From Heterohyrax brucei (taxonomy: Eukaryota; Chordata; Mammalia; Hyracoidea; Procaviidae), in NCBI GenBank assembly GCA_028571685.1, contig CM053166.1, positions 65,682,111 to 65,746,110 on the forward strand: 64,000 nucleotides of DNA, written 5' to 3'. Positions within the stretch are counted from its first letter, which is position 1. The number at the start of each line of letters is the position of its first letter. This document shows, piece after piece, positions 1 to 11,469 of the stretch. Made by a program: the position numbers and the translations under genes. The notes below the pieces were generated by a model. The model had not been told where the DNA came from. It did no database searches and was given only the letters and a program-made list of their open reading frames with translations.

Positions 1-1905
1 GCAAGAATTTTATTGAAGATTTTAGCATCTAGATTCATGAATGAGATCGGGCTGTAGTTCTCCTTTTTGGTTGGGTCTTTCCCTGGCTTTGGTACCAGGG
101 TTATGATGGCTTCATGGAATGAATTTGGGAGTACTCCATCCCTTTCTATACTGTGAAATAGTCTCAGTAGTACTGGAGATAACTCTTCTCTAAAAGCTTC
201 ATAGAATTTTGCGATGAAGCCATCTGGGCCCGGGTATTTTTGGTTGGCAGTTTTTTGATGACTTTTTCAATTTCTTCCTTTGTGATGGGTTTATTAAGTT
301 GTTCTGCTTCACCTTGTGATAATTTTGGTCGGTGATATGAATCAAGGAATTTGTCCATTTCCTCTAGGTGTTGAAATTTGTTAGACTATGGTCTTTCAGA
401 GTATTCTGTTATGATATATTTTTTCCACTTCAAAATATTTTTTCATTATGACTGAGTGAAAATGTACATTCTCATATAAATTTACATGACACCTGTATTC
501 AGCTTCCACTGCTCTCCCTGCCCGGTGACAGCACACTATTCCTCTCGGCTCCATATATGTCTCATCCTACCAACAGTCTCATTTCCCCTCCTCCTCTCTC
601 ATTTCTTATTTGGGTTATTTGTTTCCTGTTTTACTTTAGTAAGTTTAGTCAGTGGGTTGTCAATTTTCTTGATCTTTTCAAAAAAAAAGCTTTTAGTCTT
701 TTCAATTTTTTCAATTGTTCTTCTGTTCTCTAATTTGTTTAGTTCTGCTTTAATCTTCATGATCTGTTTTCTTCTGGTGTCTGAGGGATTCATCTGTTGT
801 TCTCTCTCTACTTGTTCGACCTGTGGGGTTAGTTCTTTGACTTGGTTTCTTTCTTCCTTACAGATGGGTGCATTTATGGAGATAAACTGACCTCTGAGCA
901 CTGCTTTGGCTGTGTCCCATAAGTTCTGGTAGGAAGTGTTTTGGTTCTCATTGGAATCCATAAATTTCTTTATTTCATCCTTGATTTCTTCTATAATCCA
1001 TGGCTTTTTGAGCAAGATGTTGTTTAATTTCTATGAGTTCCACTTTCTATCTATGTTTTTTCTGCTATTGATTTCTACTTTTATGGCTTTATGATCTGAG
1101 AAGAGGCTTTGCATTAATTTAATGGTATCGATTTTGTTGAGAATTGCTTTAGGTCCTAACATATGGTCTATTCTGGAGAATGTTCCATATGCACTGGAGA
1201 AGAAGGTGTAGTTGTCTGCTGATAGATAGAAAGTTCTGTATGTATATGTCAATGAGGTTTAGTTGGCTAATTGTGGCAATAAGGTTTTCTGTGTCTTTAC
1301 TGAGCTTTTTTTTAGACAATCTGTCCAATATTGAGAGTGAAGTGTTGAAGTCTCCTACTATTATTGTGGAGTGACCTGTCTCCTTTTTGAGTGTAGTCAG
1401 TGTTTCTTCGATGTATTTAGGTGCTTTAATATTAGATGCATAAATATTTAGTATTTTTAAGCCCTGCTTGTGTATTGAGCCTTTCAGCAATAAATAGTGT
1501 CCATCCTTGTCCACGATGGTGAATTTTTCATTAAAACCGATTTTATCTGAGATTAGAATTCCCACACCTGCTCTTGTTTGTTCATTGTTAGCTTGACATA
1601 TATTCTTCCATCCTTTAATTTTCAGTTTGTTCATATCTTTAAGTCTAAGGTGAATTTCTTATAGGCGACATATGGGTGGGTCACATCTTTTGATCCAAGA
1701 TGTCACTCAGTGTCTCTTTACTGGAGCATTCATTCCATTTACATTCAATGTAATTATTGATAGGTATGTGTTCAGTGCTGCCATCGTGATATGTTTATTT
1801 TTGTGTTGATGTTTTCTCTATTGTTGTTATTAATGTGTTCTGAGACATTCTTTGTGAGTTGAATTTTCACCTTCTTCAGGGTTGGTTATATCCATTTAGT
1901 TTTTA
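1..1905 (-). mobile_element. L1 LINE fragment cut by window edge
   Basis: Minus-strand L1 that aligns in order with positions 41041-42790 of the full-length L1 further along. It holds the first part of ORF2: remnants of the endonuclease (best frame 1149-1634) and of the N-terminal reverse transcriptase region (164-358 and 599-1015). Frames are broken by stops and shifts, so it cannot encode a working protein. The left side is lost at the window edge, and similarity fades near 1905, in the region upstream of ORF2. A 3'UTR piece of another L1 lies inside it (441-597). Confidence 0.9.
441..597 (-). mobile_element. L1 3'UTR fragment nested in L1
   Basis: About 157 bp close to the L1 3'UTR at 37872-38035: both carry GAGTGAAAATGTACATTC and CAGCTTCCACTGCTCTCCCTG. 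It replaces roughly 35 bp of ORF2 (compare 41456-41495), so it is either a heavily 5'-truncated insertion with target loss or a rearrangement. I see no clear target duplication. Confidence 0.75.
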
Positions 1906-2953
1906 ATTTCAAAAGCTGAAATTATTTCTGCAAGTTTTGTTTCACTGGTTTTCAAATCATTCTGTTCTCTTTTTTTAATGATAGTATGCCCCTTCTCATG
2001 ATTTTAATTTATTTTATTTGGAAACCCTATGAGGCAAACTGTATCCCTTATGGTCACTATGAGTGGAATCAACTCAAAGGCAACAGGTTTAGTATTTTTT
2101 TAAATCAATTTAATATTCTTAAGCAGTGTAGACACAGTATTACTCAAAACAATAATATTCTGCTTTATGCTTTTTCATGCCAATTCTCATTCATGGTGAC
2201 ATGCTTTCTTGTATTTGTTGTAAATTTTTATTGTTAGCTCACAGTTGGTGGAAAGGAAAAGGATATTTACCTGTGGAAATCCTGCACGGCCCATTTTAAG
2301 AACGGAACCCTTCAGAGAGATTTTATATTTTTCTTTTCTAGACCTCTTCAAGTATAATCAACCTTAGACCATGTTTATGCTACTTTCTCAGCCGGATATT
2401 TCTTGGATCACTCAGTGTGCTAGGCAGGATAAGACACACTATTTGCTACAAAAATTATCCCTGAAATCTTGAAAACTTAAGACAACAAATCTTTATTTCT
2501 TGCTCATACGAAGTCTGCTGAAAGTGGGGCAACTATTTAGAGCATTTCCCTCCAAGCAGTGTCTCAGGGGGATCAGGCTGCTTCCATTTTATAATGTTGT
2601 TGTGGCTTTCAGATTCCTACAGCGGGAAAGTAAATGCTCAAGAAAGGTAAAGAGACTTTTGACTTTTTTAGGCCGGAAGTGACCATAGAAAAAGAATTAG
2701 ACACATGGCTCCACCTAACTTCAAGGTGCTTGGATGTATAGTCTTTCAGGTACCCTGGAAGGAAAGGAGAATTCTGTGTTGGAGGGTAATAGTAATGCCT
2801 ATCACTCAGGTAATGCAAATTTGAAGCAAGCAAGGGAGACATTTTTTTTTTTTCATTTGTACCCCAGACCAAGAAATTAACTTTTGCTGGAGGTTTGAGG
2901 ACACTTGCTTTATTCAAAGGTCTCAATTCCATTTCAAGGCCTTAGTGCATCTC
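1906..2953. other. Mostly unassigned; SINE tail and old repeat
   Basis: Nothing gene-like. A SINE tail sits at 2020-2092. About 2465-2830 has the texture of an old mammalian repeat (a start like 'acaacaaatctttatttcttgctcat', later 'acatggctccacctaacttcaagg'), but I cannot name its family. The rest shows no recognisable signal. Confidence 0.4.
2020..2092 (+). mobile_element. AfroSINE 3' fragment
   Basis: Contains GGAAACCCTATGAGGCA followed by the SINE tail form 'tcactatgagtggaatcaactc' and a T-rich end. Only the 3' part of the SINE is present. Confidence 0.75.
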
Positions 2954-3460
2954 TGTCATAAATTGAATTATGTCTCCCCCAAATGTATGTATCAAGTTGG
3001 TTGGGCCATGATTCACAGGATTGTATGATTGTTCACCAATTTGTGATTTGATGAAATTTTCCTATGTGTTACAAATTCTATCAATAAAACTTAATAAGAT
3101 GGATTAGTAGCCATTGTATCGATGAGGTCTATAAGACTGGATAGTGTCTTAAGCTAATTTCTTTTGAAATACAACAGAAAGAATTGAGCAGAGAGAAATG
3201 GGGACCTCATACCACCAAGAAAGCACTGCTGGGAGCAGAGCGCATCCTTTGTACCTGAAGTTCCTGCACTGAGATCCTCCCAGACAAAGGAAAGATTAAT
3301 AACGAAGACCTTCCTTCAGAGCCAACAGAGAAAGCCTTCCCCTGGACCTGGCACTCAGAATTTGAACTTACCATCTACTAGACTGTGATAAAATAAACTT
3401 CTCTTTGTTAAACCATCCACTGTGGCATTTCTGTTATAGCAGCATTAGATGAGTAAGGCA
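2954..3460 (+). mobile_element. Solo LTR, MaLR/MLT1-like
   Basis: A 507-bp LTR starting TGTCATAAATTGAATTATG and ending with the MaLR-like 3' end 'gcattagatgagtaaggca'. An AATAAA signal lies near 3392. It is related to the LTRs at 21133-21633 and 6206-6555 (shared 'cctgaagttcctgc', 'agactgtg..aaataaac' and terminal 'tttctgttatagcagc'). The flanks share TCTC, consistent with a worn 4-5 bp target duplication. No internal region follows. Confidence 0.8.
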
Positions 3461-3530
3461 GTCTCCAAGTGACTATTAATACCCATGTCTTTTGTTTACT
3501 AATGTTGATAATGCTCTTAAAAATAAAAGA

Positions 3531-3690
3531 AAAGAAAACACAGCCATTGAGTCAGATCCAACTCATAACAACCCTATAGACAGAGTAGAACTGCCCCATA
3601 GAGTTTCCAAGGAATGCCTGGAGAATTTGAACGGCAAATGTTCTGGTTAGCAGCCATAGCACTTAACCACTACACCACCAGGTTTTCCAG
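3531..3690 (-). mobile_element. AfroSINE, near full length
   Basis: Reads 5' to 3' on the minus strand. The plus strand shows the tail first (CAGCCATTGAGTCAGATCC), then AGAACTGCCCCATAGAGTTTCC, then the tRNA-like head with CACTTAACCACTACACCACC (A/B-box region of the pol III promoter). It is moderately diverged. Confidence 0.92.
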
Positions 3691-3750
3691 CCAATGTATT
3701 AGTGTTTGTATATTCAGTAGATTTCCTTTTTGTTGTTGACACCTAGGGAT

Positions 3751-3845
3751 TCCTGCCTGCCTGCCTCTTCCCTCCCTCCCTTCCTTCTTGCCTCTTCCTT
3801 TCTCCCCTTCTTCCATCTTTTCTGCCCTCTCTCTCTGTCTCTCTT
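3751..3845. repeat. CT-rich low-complexity tract
   Basis: Irregular CCTT/CCTG/CTCT units ending in a T-run that is the poly(A) end of the following minus-strand L1. Confidence 0.85.
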
Positions 3846-6205
3846 TTTTATTATGATTAAGTGACTGTATACAATCCAAGTCAATTTTGCATGCCTGCTT
3901 CTCTGCAACTTTATCTGCTCTCCTTACACTATGACAGCACACTCCTTTTCACTCTTTACTTCTCATATCCTCTTAACAAACACCTATCCCCTCCTCTCCA
4001 TCCTCTTCTCTCTTCTTAGAAAGAAACTAGTAGGACAGCCTCCATAAAGTACACACACTACATGCTCATTCTGTGTCCTTGAGTCCAGTCCCTTCTTTAA
4101 AGTGCTGACCTCAGTACTGATTTCAGGTCTGGGCCAGCAGCAAGTCCAGAGGCCATGTTCCCAGGTAACCCTCCAGGCTGTTGGACCATCAATTCTGGTC
4201 TTTTAGTAGGGTTCTTGATCTGCACAATTCTTTTTATTGTGCTATGTCAGAGACTCTATATTGTGCCCCTATCAAAGCAGTCTTTGGTAATGGGCAGGCA
4301 CCATCTGGTTCTTCTGGTCTCACACTGAACTAGTCTCCCAATCACATGGGCCCTTCTGTATCCCGGGATCATTTCTCCTTGTGTGTTTGATGTTCTCAGT
4401 CGTCATCTTTTCCAGGTGGGTTGGGACCAATTGATGTTCCTTTGATGGCAGCATGCTGGCTTTTAAACCCCCAGATGCCACTCACTAATATGGGGTACAG
4501 AAGGCTCTCCTAGTAAAAGACTAGTTTTGCCAAATCATGTTGATGTTCCCTGAAAACATGATCTCCAGAACCTTGTCCTTGCTACTCTATCCTTTGAAAT
4601 GTTGGGTTGAATTTAGAAAACCTCTTAGTTTATGGTGTAGTCCGGTTATGCTGAGCAGCCTTCTACAGAGTACTGTCACTCCCTTCACCTAACTGAATTC
4701 CTATGGACTAACCTATGAACAACCCTGTCCCTCCCTCCCCACCCTCGTGGCCATCAAAGAGTCTTCTGTACATAAGTTCTTTTTTAAGTGCTTATGATAG
4801 TGGTCTCATACGATATTGTCCTTTTGCAGCTGACTGATTTCACTTAGCATAACATCTTGCAGTTGATATCAGGTTATGAGGTGCTTCCTAAAACCATCAT
4901 TGTTCTTTATCATTGCATAGTGTTCCATTGCGTATATATTACTACAGTTTGTTTATCCATTCATGTGTTGATAGGCACCTGGATTGATTCCATCTTTTTG
5001 CTATTATGGACAGTGCTGCCATAAACATTTATGTGTATGTATCTGTTTGTGTCAATGGCACTTGGCTGGCTTATCTGTTTGTGTAACAGTCGTTATTTCT
5101 GTGGGATATATTCCAAGACATGGGATTGCTGGATCATAATGTGTTTTCATTTCTAGCTTTTTAAGAAAACTCCAAATTGCTTTCTGAAGAGGTTGTACCA
5201 TTTTGTTCCTCCAGCTGTTGTTTTGTGTTTTGGGGGTTATTGCCAACCTTGTTGGGGTGAGATGGTATCTCATTGTAGTTTTGATTTGGCTTTCTCTGAT
5301 AGCTAATGAGCATAAGTATTTCCTCATGTGTCTTTTGGTTACCTGGATGTCTTCGTTGGTGAAGTATCTGTCCATTTCTTTGCCTGTTGTTCAGTTGGGT
5401 TATTTGTCTTTTTCTTGTTGGTATTTTGCAGTACCTTGTAGATTACTCTGGGGGTCAGTTCTACTCTGGCCCCTAGGGTCGCCATGAGTTGGATCCAACT
5501 CGACGACACTTGGCTTGGCTTGTAGATTATGGAAATTAGACATCAATCCAATACGCAGTTGTCAAATATTTTTTTCACAGTCTGTAACTCTTTTGATAAA
5601 GTCTGTCAGTGAAAATAAGCATTTGATTTTTAGTAGTTCTCATTTATCTATTTTCTCTTCTGTTGACTGTGCATTGTTAGTAAGATTTTGCAGTCTGTCT
5701 AAGACATGTGTTAGAACTTTCATTGTTGTCTCTATTTTTTCTTCCGTAATCTGTACCGTTTTAGATTTGATATTTAAGTCTTTGATACATTTTGAGTTAG
5801 TTTGTATGTAAGGTGTGTGATATGGGTCCTGTTTTAGTTTTTTGCAGATGGATATCCAAATTTGTCAATACCATTTGTTAAAGAGACTGTTTTTACCCAA
5901 GTTTGCAATCTTAGGGCCTTTGTTGAATATCAGCTATTCATAAGAGGATGATGGCATCTCTGTGGGTCAACTCTTGTTCATTGGTCTTTATGTCTCTTCT
6001 TGTACCAGTACCAGGCTATTTTGATTACTGTGGCAGTGTAATAGATTCTAAGGTCAGGTAGTGTGAGGCCTCCCAATGTGTTCTTGTTCTTCAGTAGTGC
6101 TTTGTTTATTTGGGGTTTCTTCCCTTTCCAAACAATGTTGGTGTTTTGTTTCTCCATCTCATTAAAAAATGACACTGAATTTGTATTGGGATTGCATTGT
6201 TTATG
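3846..6205 (-). mobile_element. L1 LINE, 5'-truncated, minus strand
   Basis: Begins (its 3' end) at a T-run near 3842. The 3'UTR covers about 3846-5050 and the C-terminal half of ORF2 about 5052-6200, aligning with 38850-40200 of the full-length L1. ORF2 pieces such as 5052-5375 and 5978-6256 are out of register with one another. A short SINE-tail insertion with its own target duplication lies at 5446-5518. The 5' truncation point at 6205 abuts a MaLR LTR, so the L1 probably inserted into that LTR. Confidence 0.9.
5446..5518 (+). mobile_element. Short SINE-tail insertion, 73 bp, with TSD
   Basis: The insert is bracketed by a perfect 11-bp duplication CTTGTAGATTA (5435-5445 and 5519-5529) that occurs once at the matching L1 position. 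It holds only the last part of a SINE: TCTACTCTGGCC, GTCGCCATGAGTTGG, and a tail of the CACTTGGCTTGG type. No tRNA-like head is present. Confidence 0.9.
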
Positions 6206-6556
6206 CAGTTTCCCTGTAGTATGACTTGCACCACCCTTAATCCTTTCATCCTGCAAGAGATAAAAGGAAAAGGAAGCAGGCTGAGAATTGGAAACCTCAC
6301 ACTATCAAGAAAGCAGCACCAGGAGAAGAGTGTGTCCTTCAGACCTGAGGTTCCTGCCCCAAGATGCTCCCTGGACAAAGACTGATGCAATATCAGATTT
6401 TCCTCCAGAGCTAACAAGGGGAAAGCCTTGCCCTGGAGCAGACATCCTGAATTTGGACTCGTAGCCTGCCGGACTGTGTAAGAATAAACCTTCCTTTGTT
6501 AAAACCGTTCACTCTGTGGTATTTCTGTTAGAGCAGCCCTAGCTGACTAAAACAGA
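6206..6556 (+). mobile_element. MaLR-type LTR, 3' two thirds
   Basis: Closely matches 21290-21633: 'cacccttaatcctttcatcctgcaag', AGATGCTCCCTGGACAAAGA, the AATAAA region near 6484, and the 'agctgactaaaaca' end. The 5' third is missing where the L1 at 3846-6205 joins. Confidence 0.88.
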
Positions 6557-7460
6557 ATTAGGTACTGTGAGAGTGGGGTGCTGCTCTAACAAATACCTAT
6601 AATATGGAAGCCATTTTGAAACTACAAAGGGATGGAAGATTCAGAAGGAACTGAAGAAGGCGCAAATAGTGAGCAACAAGCAACAGAAGATTGGTGGCAG
6701 CAGCAGTGGCAGCAGCAGAACCAGAGGCAGTGCTGGAGCTGACCCATGGAGCAAGAGAGCTAAGTGCCTGTGCATAGAGTTTCCAGGTGGAACGGGGTGC
6801 CTCTGAGCACTTGATTTGGTGGAGCTAGCCTTGCTGACCCATGGAGCAAGAGAGCTGAGTGCCTTCGTACAGGAGACTTTCCAGCAAGAGTGAGGTGCCT
6901 CCGGGCATTTGAATCAGTGGGGCTACAGAGCTTCGGAACACTTGCCCCAGCAAGGCAGATGTGGGCACGAGACCTGGGCCGTGTGGACATAGGAAGCAGA
7001 AGCTGAAGAGACTGCCTCAGTCTCTAAAGATATGACCATGATCTCAGGGGTTTGAAAGGGTGGAGCCAGGGCTTTCTGTGTTTTGTCAGAGTGGAATTGC
7101 TGCTCATTTGAGCTTAGAGTGCACCTAAAGCTGGTGGGGCAGAGTATCTGTCCAAGTGGGCTTTCAAGGCAGAGTTGTAGCACAGGGATAGGGGTCTCCA
7201 CTCAGAATCCAGAGTGTGGCGAATACCTAGCATCTGGGAGGCAGGGTCATTGTGTAGAATGTCTCAGAAAATTTAAGAGCATTTTCAAAGCTTTGAGGGT
7301 TAATGTAACGTGTTCTGCTGACTTGCCTGTTGCCTGTTAATGCCTTTTTTTCCTGCAGTTTCTCCCATTTGTAACAGAATGTCTAACTTGTGCCTGTTCT
7401 GTCATTGTAGCTTTGGAAGTAGAGAGCTTGTATTCTAGATTTCATAGAAGTAAATGAATT
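6557..7460 (+). mobile_element. MaLR internal region, non-coding
   Basis: Starts directly after the LTR with 'gaattaggtactgtgagagtggggtgctgctc', the typical MaLR primer-site and leader type sequence. It continues as low-coding-potential sequence with repeated 'cccatggagcaagagagct' units (6742-6761 and 6838-6857). MaLRs carry no pol or env, and I see no retroviral protein here. The end is uncertain; no 3' LTR follows. Confidence 0.7.
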
Positions 7461-7489
7461 TTTGAATTTGGGATTAGGAACTGACTTAA

Positions 7490-7600
7490 GAGTTTGAGGA
7501 AGGAGGCAGATAAAGTCATAGAAAGTATTAATATTTAAGGGGTTGGAAGAGTAGGGGAAATTCAGAGCGTGAATAGGGAGACATAGAGAACCATGTAAGA
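7490..7600 (+). repeat. Dispersed repeat, copy 1
   Basis: A 110-bp stretch with a second, split copy at 8156-8205 and 8854-8904. Shared words: GGAGGCAGATAAA, TTAATATTTA, GAAGAGTAGG, and AGAGAACCATG. I cannot name the family. Confidence 0.6.
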
Positions 7601-8155
7601 GCTGTATCGTTAGAGGCCTATGAAGTTGAAAATTGTGAGGAGGCAACAGTTGATTGTTTCAAAAGTAGCAGAGAAGTCCACTAAGATAAAGATGAAGAAA
7701 CGTGTCTATAGATTTTTGCAAATAAAAACATATTAGTTACTTCAGCAAGAGTGGTTTCAGTGAATTGGGGTTGAGGAGCAATCAGATTAAAATCAGTCAA
7801 GGAGTGAATGGAAGATGAATTTAAGAGTATGTATTTCTCTTTTAAAAACATCATCCCTACTGACATTGTCAATGTAATCACAATAAATATTGCAACTAAC
7901 CAACAGTAGTAATTTTTTCTCCCATTACCACTCCAATAGCTATCTTGTTCCCTGTAATCCCCTTTCCCTTCCCTCTGCTTCTCTTTTTCTCCCTTAACAA
8001 TCAAACATATTTATTTAAATCTACTATATTCATATGAGTTGGAATCTACTTGATGGCACACAACAAAAACATTTGTTTGGCCCTGAAAAGGATCTTATAC
8101 TTGACAGGTTTACTATTTATTGGAGAAGGCAGGTAAGATAATGAGAAGATGTTCA
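7601..8155. other. Unassigned; one RTE-type tail
   Basis: No gene or named element is visible except a short retroposon tail at 8030-8070. The C-rich run near 7920-7995 is low complexity. Confidence 0.4.
8030..8070 (+). mobile_element. RTE/AfroSINE tail fragment, 40 bp
   Basis: Contains ATGAGTTGGAATCTACTTGATGG followed by a CACAACAAAAAC tail, matching the 3' ends of the RTE copies in this window. Only the tail is present. Confidence 0.7.
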
Positions 8156-8905
8156 AAGAGTGAGAGAGGGAGGCAGATAAAATCATGAAAAGCATTAATA
8201 TTTAGTGCAAGTGTATAAATCGAATGTACACCCTCTGTGTTGGTCATTAATGTTGCTCACTAGATATTTCTAACTCTCCCCCTTCTGAGCACATAGTAAG
8301 ATTACATTTAGTTAGGTAGGGACACATGTTTAATTTTTACCAATGAGTTACAAGTTAAAATAATATACGTCACTTCCAGATTGAGCTTAATTTCCACTGT
8401 GAAACTCTATAGAGCAAATGTCAGCGAACTACAGCTTGTGCAACAAATCCAGCCTTCAGCCTGTTTTAAAAATAAGGCTTTACGGGAACATAGATGTGCC
8501 CACTTGTTTACATATGTCTTTGGCTTCTTTCTTGCTACATCAACAGAGTTCAGTAGTTGTAACAGAGACTGTATGGCTTGCAGAGCCTAAAAATATTGAT
8601 TATACAGAAACACTTTGCTCACACTTTCTCTAGACTATGTGATACTTCATACTGAGGCAGAGTATTATGACAAATTGCTCTGGTATAACTGAAGTGTATT
8701 TATAAGAACACATGCTTGGAAGGTAGATAGGGTCTCTGAGTCCAGATGGCCAGCCCGGATAATGCGGAGCTCTCTACTCAAGACTGTGTGGGAATGTGGG
8801 ACCTCATATCACTGTCTGACAGGACTCACTACAAGGAAGAATGGAAGCAATGGGGAAGAGTAGGAGAAGTCTAGAGTGCGAATGGAGAGACACAGAGAAC
8901 CATGA
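8156..8905 (+). repeat. Dispersed repeat copy 2, split by inserted DNA
   Basis: The two halves of the 7490-7600 repeat appear at 8156-8205 and 8854-8904, separated by about 650 bp that is absent from copy 1. The intervening DNA holds a hAT-like element (8408-8635) and otherwise unassigned, LTR-textured sequence. Confidence 0.55.
8408..8635 (-). mobile_element. Old hAT-Charlie-like non-autonomous DNA transposon
   Basis: Follows the familiar layout of a mammalian hAT fossil: TGTCAGCGAACTACAGCTTG at one end, then 'caaatccagcctt', 'tgtttacatatgtctttggc', 'cagtagttgtaacagagac', 'tatggcttgcagagcc'. There is no transposase. The family name is not assigned and strand is by convention only. Confidence 0.6.
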
Positions 8906-9104
8906 ATGCAACCCCAGACTTGTATTGGGTGGCTCTAAGAGGTAAAGGGAAGACTGATGAGTGGGTGCTCAATATGATCAAACCTTCTCTTAATAGTCAG
9001 AGCTATCCAAAGATGGAATGGTGTGAAGGGTGCAAGTGGCCCTGGAGTGTTGAAAGTGATTTCCAAGTGTTCAAGAAGAGGTTAGCTCATTCCTTAGTAA
9101 AATG

Positions 9105-9300
9105 ATGCTTTAGTTTTCTATGGCTGTTTAACACATTGTCAAAAACTCAGTGGCTTAAAACATTCATTTATCAGCTCACTATTTTGGAGGTTAGAAGTCC
9201 AAGACAATGCCACTGGGTTCTCTGCTCAAGGTATCACAAGACTGAAATCAAAGTGTCAGCCAAGCTGAATTCTCATCCAGAGGTGGAAAATCTGCTTTTA
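9105..9300 (-). mobile_element. MLT1-like MaLR LTR fragment, minus strand
   Basis: Plus-strand text 'ttagttttctatggctg', 'ctcagtggcttaaaaca' and 'ttggaggttagaagtcc' is the reverse complement of the MLT1 3' end. Strongly diverged and truncated. Confidence 0.65.
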
Positions 9301-9394
9301 AATTCATTCTTGTTTTTGGCAGAATTCAGTTCCTTGTATTTATAGGACTGAGGTCTTCATTTCCTTGCTGACTGTCAGTCGGGGCTTGCTCTTT

Positions 9395-9450
9395 CCAGGT
9401 AATGCTGATGCTGCCGGTCTAGGGACCACATTTTTAGAACTATTGCTCTG
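9395..9450 (+). mobile_element. MER5A-like hAT fragment (3' end)
   Basis: 'taatgctgatgctgccggtc' and 'gggaccacatttttagaac' match the right end of MER5A, whose more complete copy is at 61068-61266. Confidence 0.65.
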
Positions 9451-9869
9451 GAGAAGCATACTGTTATAACTTATTATTTACTGTTGGCTTCATATATCTA
9501 TCATTTTTTTTTATACTGTTGGGGCTTGCATGTTGCTGCGATGCAGGAAACTTTGCCACCAGTATTTCAAGTACCAGGAGAGTCACCCTTGGTAGACAGG
9601 TTTCAGATGAGCTTCCAGACTAAGAAAGATGGGGAAGAAGGACTTGGTGGTTTACTTCTAAAAAAATGGCCATGAGGAGCTCATGAATAAGAATGGAACA
9701 ATGTCTGATATAGTGCTAGAAGACAAGCCCTTCATGTTGAAAAGTACTCACAATATGACTGGGGAAGAATTGCATCCTCAAATTAGAGTCAGTCTTAATG
9801 ATATGGATGGAGAAAAGCTCTTGGTTCAAAATAAGAAAAAACAGTTGCAAACATCCATTAATAATTGGA

Positions 9870-10480
9870 ATGTGAAATGTACAAGATATGAATCAATGAA
9901 AACTGGAAAATATCAAAAATGAAATGAAACATGTAAGCATCAGTATCCTAGGCATTAGTAAGCCGAAATTGACTGGTGTTGGGCATTTTTGAGTCAGACA
10001 GTCACATCTGCTATGCCAGGCATGACAACTTGAAGAGGAATGATGTTGCATTCATCACCAAAAAGAACATTTTAAGAACTATCTTGAAGTACAGTGCTGT
10101 CAGTAACAGGATAAGACCCATATACCTACAAGGAACACTACTTAATATGACTATTATTCAAATTTACATATAAATCACTAAGGCTAAAGATAAAGAAATT
10201 GAAAATGTATATCAAATTCAGCAGTCTGAAATTGATCAAATATGCAATCAAGATCCACTGATAATTATTGAGGATTGGAGTGTCAAAGTTGGAAACAAAA
10301 AGGATCAGTAGCTGCAAAACACAGCATTGGTGATAGATATGATGCCAGAGATTGCATGATAGAATTTTTCAAGACCAAGGACTTCTTAACTGCAAATACC
10401 TTTTTCAACAACACAAATGGTGACTATATATGTCAACCTTGCCAGATGGAGTACACAGAAATCAAATTGACTAAATCTGT
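9870..10480 (+). pseudogene. RTE endonuclease domain remnant
   Basis: The translation at 9976-10173 has the pattern of the APE-type endonuclease of RTE LINEs: an ICYARHDNLKRNDVAF-like stretch and a later IRPIYLQGTLLNMTIIQIY stretch that fits the central beta-strands. An upstream frame carries ISILGISKPKLTG. At least one frameshift (near 9975) and several stops separate these parts. In intact elements the domain nicks target DNA for target-primed reverse transcription. Confidence 0.75.
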
Positions 10481-10571
10481 GGGGAGAGAATCAGGATCGC
10501 AATTTCTTGTACCTCACCCTAGATCTATTGAATCAGAAACAGTGGTATGGAGACCAGAAATCTGTGGTTTA

Positions 10572-10735
10572 ACAAGGAGCCCTGATGATACAGTGGTTAA
10601 AAGCTCAGCTGTTAATCAGAAAACTGGTTGTTTGAACACACCAGCTACCCCTTGGGAACCCTATAAGGCAATTTTAACACTCTGTCCTCTACAGTCATTG
10701 AGTCAGAATTGACTTGACAGCAATGGATTACTGAT
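10572..10735 (+). mobile_element. AfroSINE in RTE
   Basis: Head 'agccctgatgatacagtggttaaaagctc' with a degenerate pol III A/B-box region, body with 'ctctgtcctctacagtc', tail GAGTCAGAATTGACTTGACAGC. It lies inside the RTE LINE. Confidence 0.9.
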
Positions 10736-10739
10736 GAGG

Positions 10740-11225
10740 GATTTAAATGCCCCTCAAGTGTGAAAATCACTGCCCTATAGAATGAAACCTTAGGTAAGCC
10801 AATTTGCCAGTACAGCAGTATGACTTTGAAAAAAAGATACCAATTTACCTATTTACAAACTTGGGATGCATTTTCTCAACCTATTTTTTAGTATCTCTAA
10901 TTGAAATGTTTAAAGTATAATGAATATAAATCATCCAAAAGTTTATAAAAAGGAAGACCTTTGTTATTTTTTATTCCATCCCATTTCAAGTAACAGTCAA
11001 GTCACCCTTTCTCAAAGAAAATATTCTCATTTTTTTTAACTATCTCCAATCTCTTCAATAAACATGCAGTTTCACTAAACTCTTAATTTAAATTTTAACC
11101 CTTAGTTTAACATAGTTTTAAAGGTTTCATGTGTTAATTTTACTGCACACATTGGAAATTGTTTGAAGGCAAGAATTGTGATTTAAGCCTCCTTTTTCTC
11201 AATCCAAACTTTAATTGGCCAAAAA
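10740..11225. other. Unassigned AT-rich stretch in RTE
   Basis: About 490 bp with no match to the other RTE copies or to any family I recognise. It interrupts the RTE between endonuclease and reverse transcriptase. Confidence 0.4.
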
Positions 11226-11469
11226 GTCATAGATTCTTAAGGTTGGATAGTACTTTGAATGGGAGACTTCAAAAGACAAATTGAAATATTATAATGACAT
11301 GTGCAAAGACCTGGAGTTGGAAAACGAAAAGAGAGGAATGCACTTGGCATTTCTCAAGCTGAAGGAACTGAAATAATAATTCAAGCTCCAGTTCCAATAT
11401 TGAAGACTTCTACAGGGAAAATATTGAATGACTCAGGAAGCATCAAAAGAAGATAGAAGGAATACACAG

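Noticed and set aside
3751..3845. CT-rich tract as a regulatory element or CRISPR-like array
   Set aside because: Irregular simple repeat next to an L1 poly(A) end; no spacer-repeat structure.
9683..10173. Frames 9683-9922 and 9976-10173 as host exons
   Set aside because: They match the 5' region and endonuclease of an RTE LINE, with a frameshift between them.
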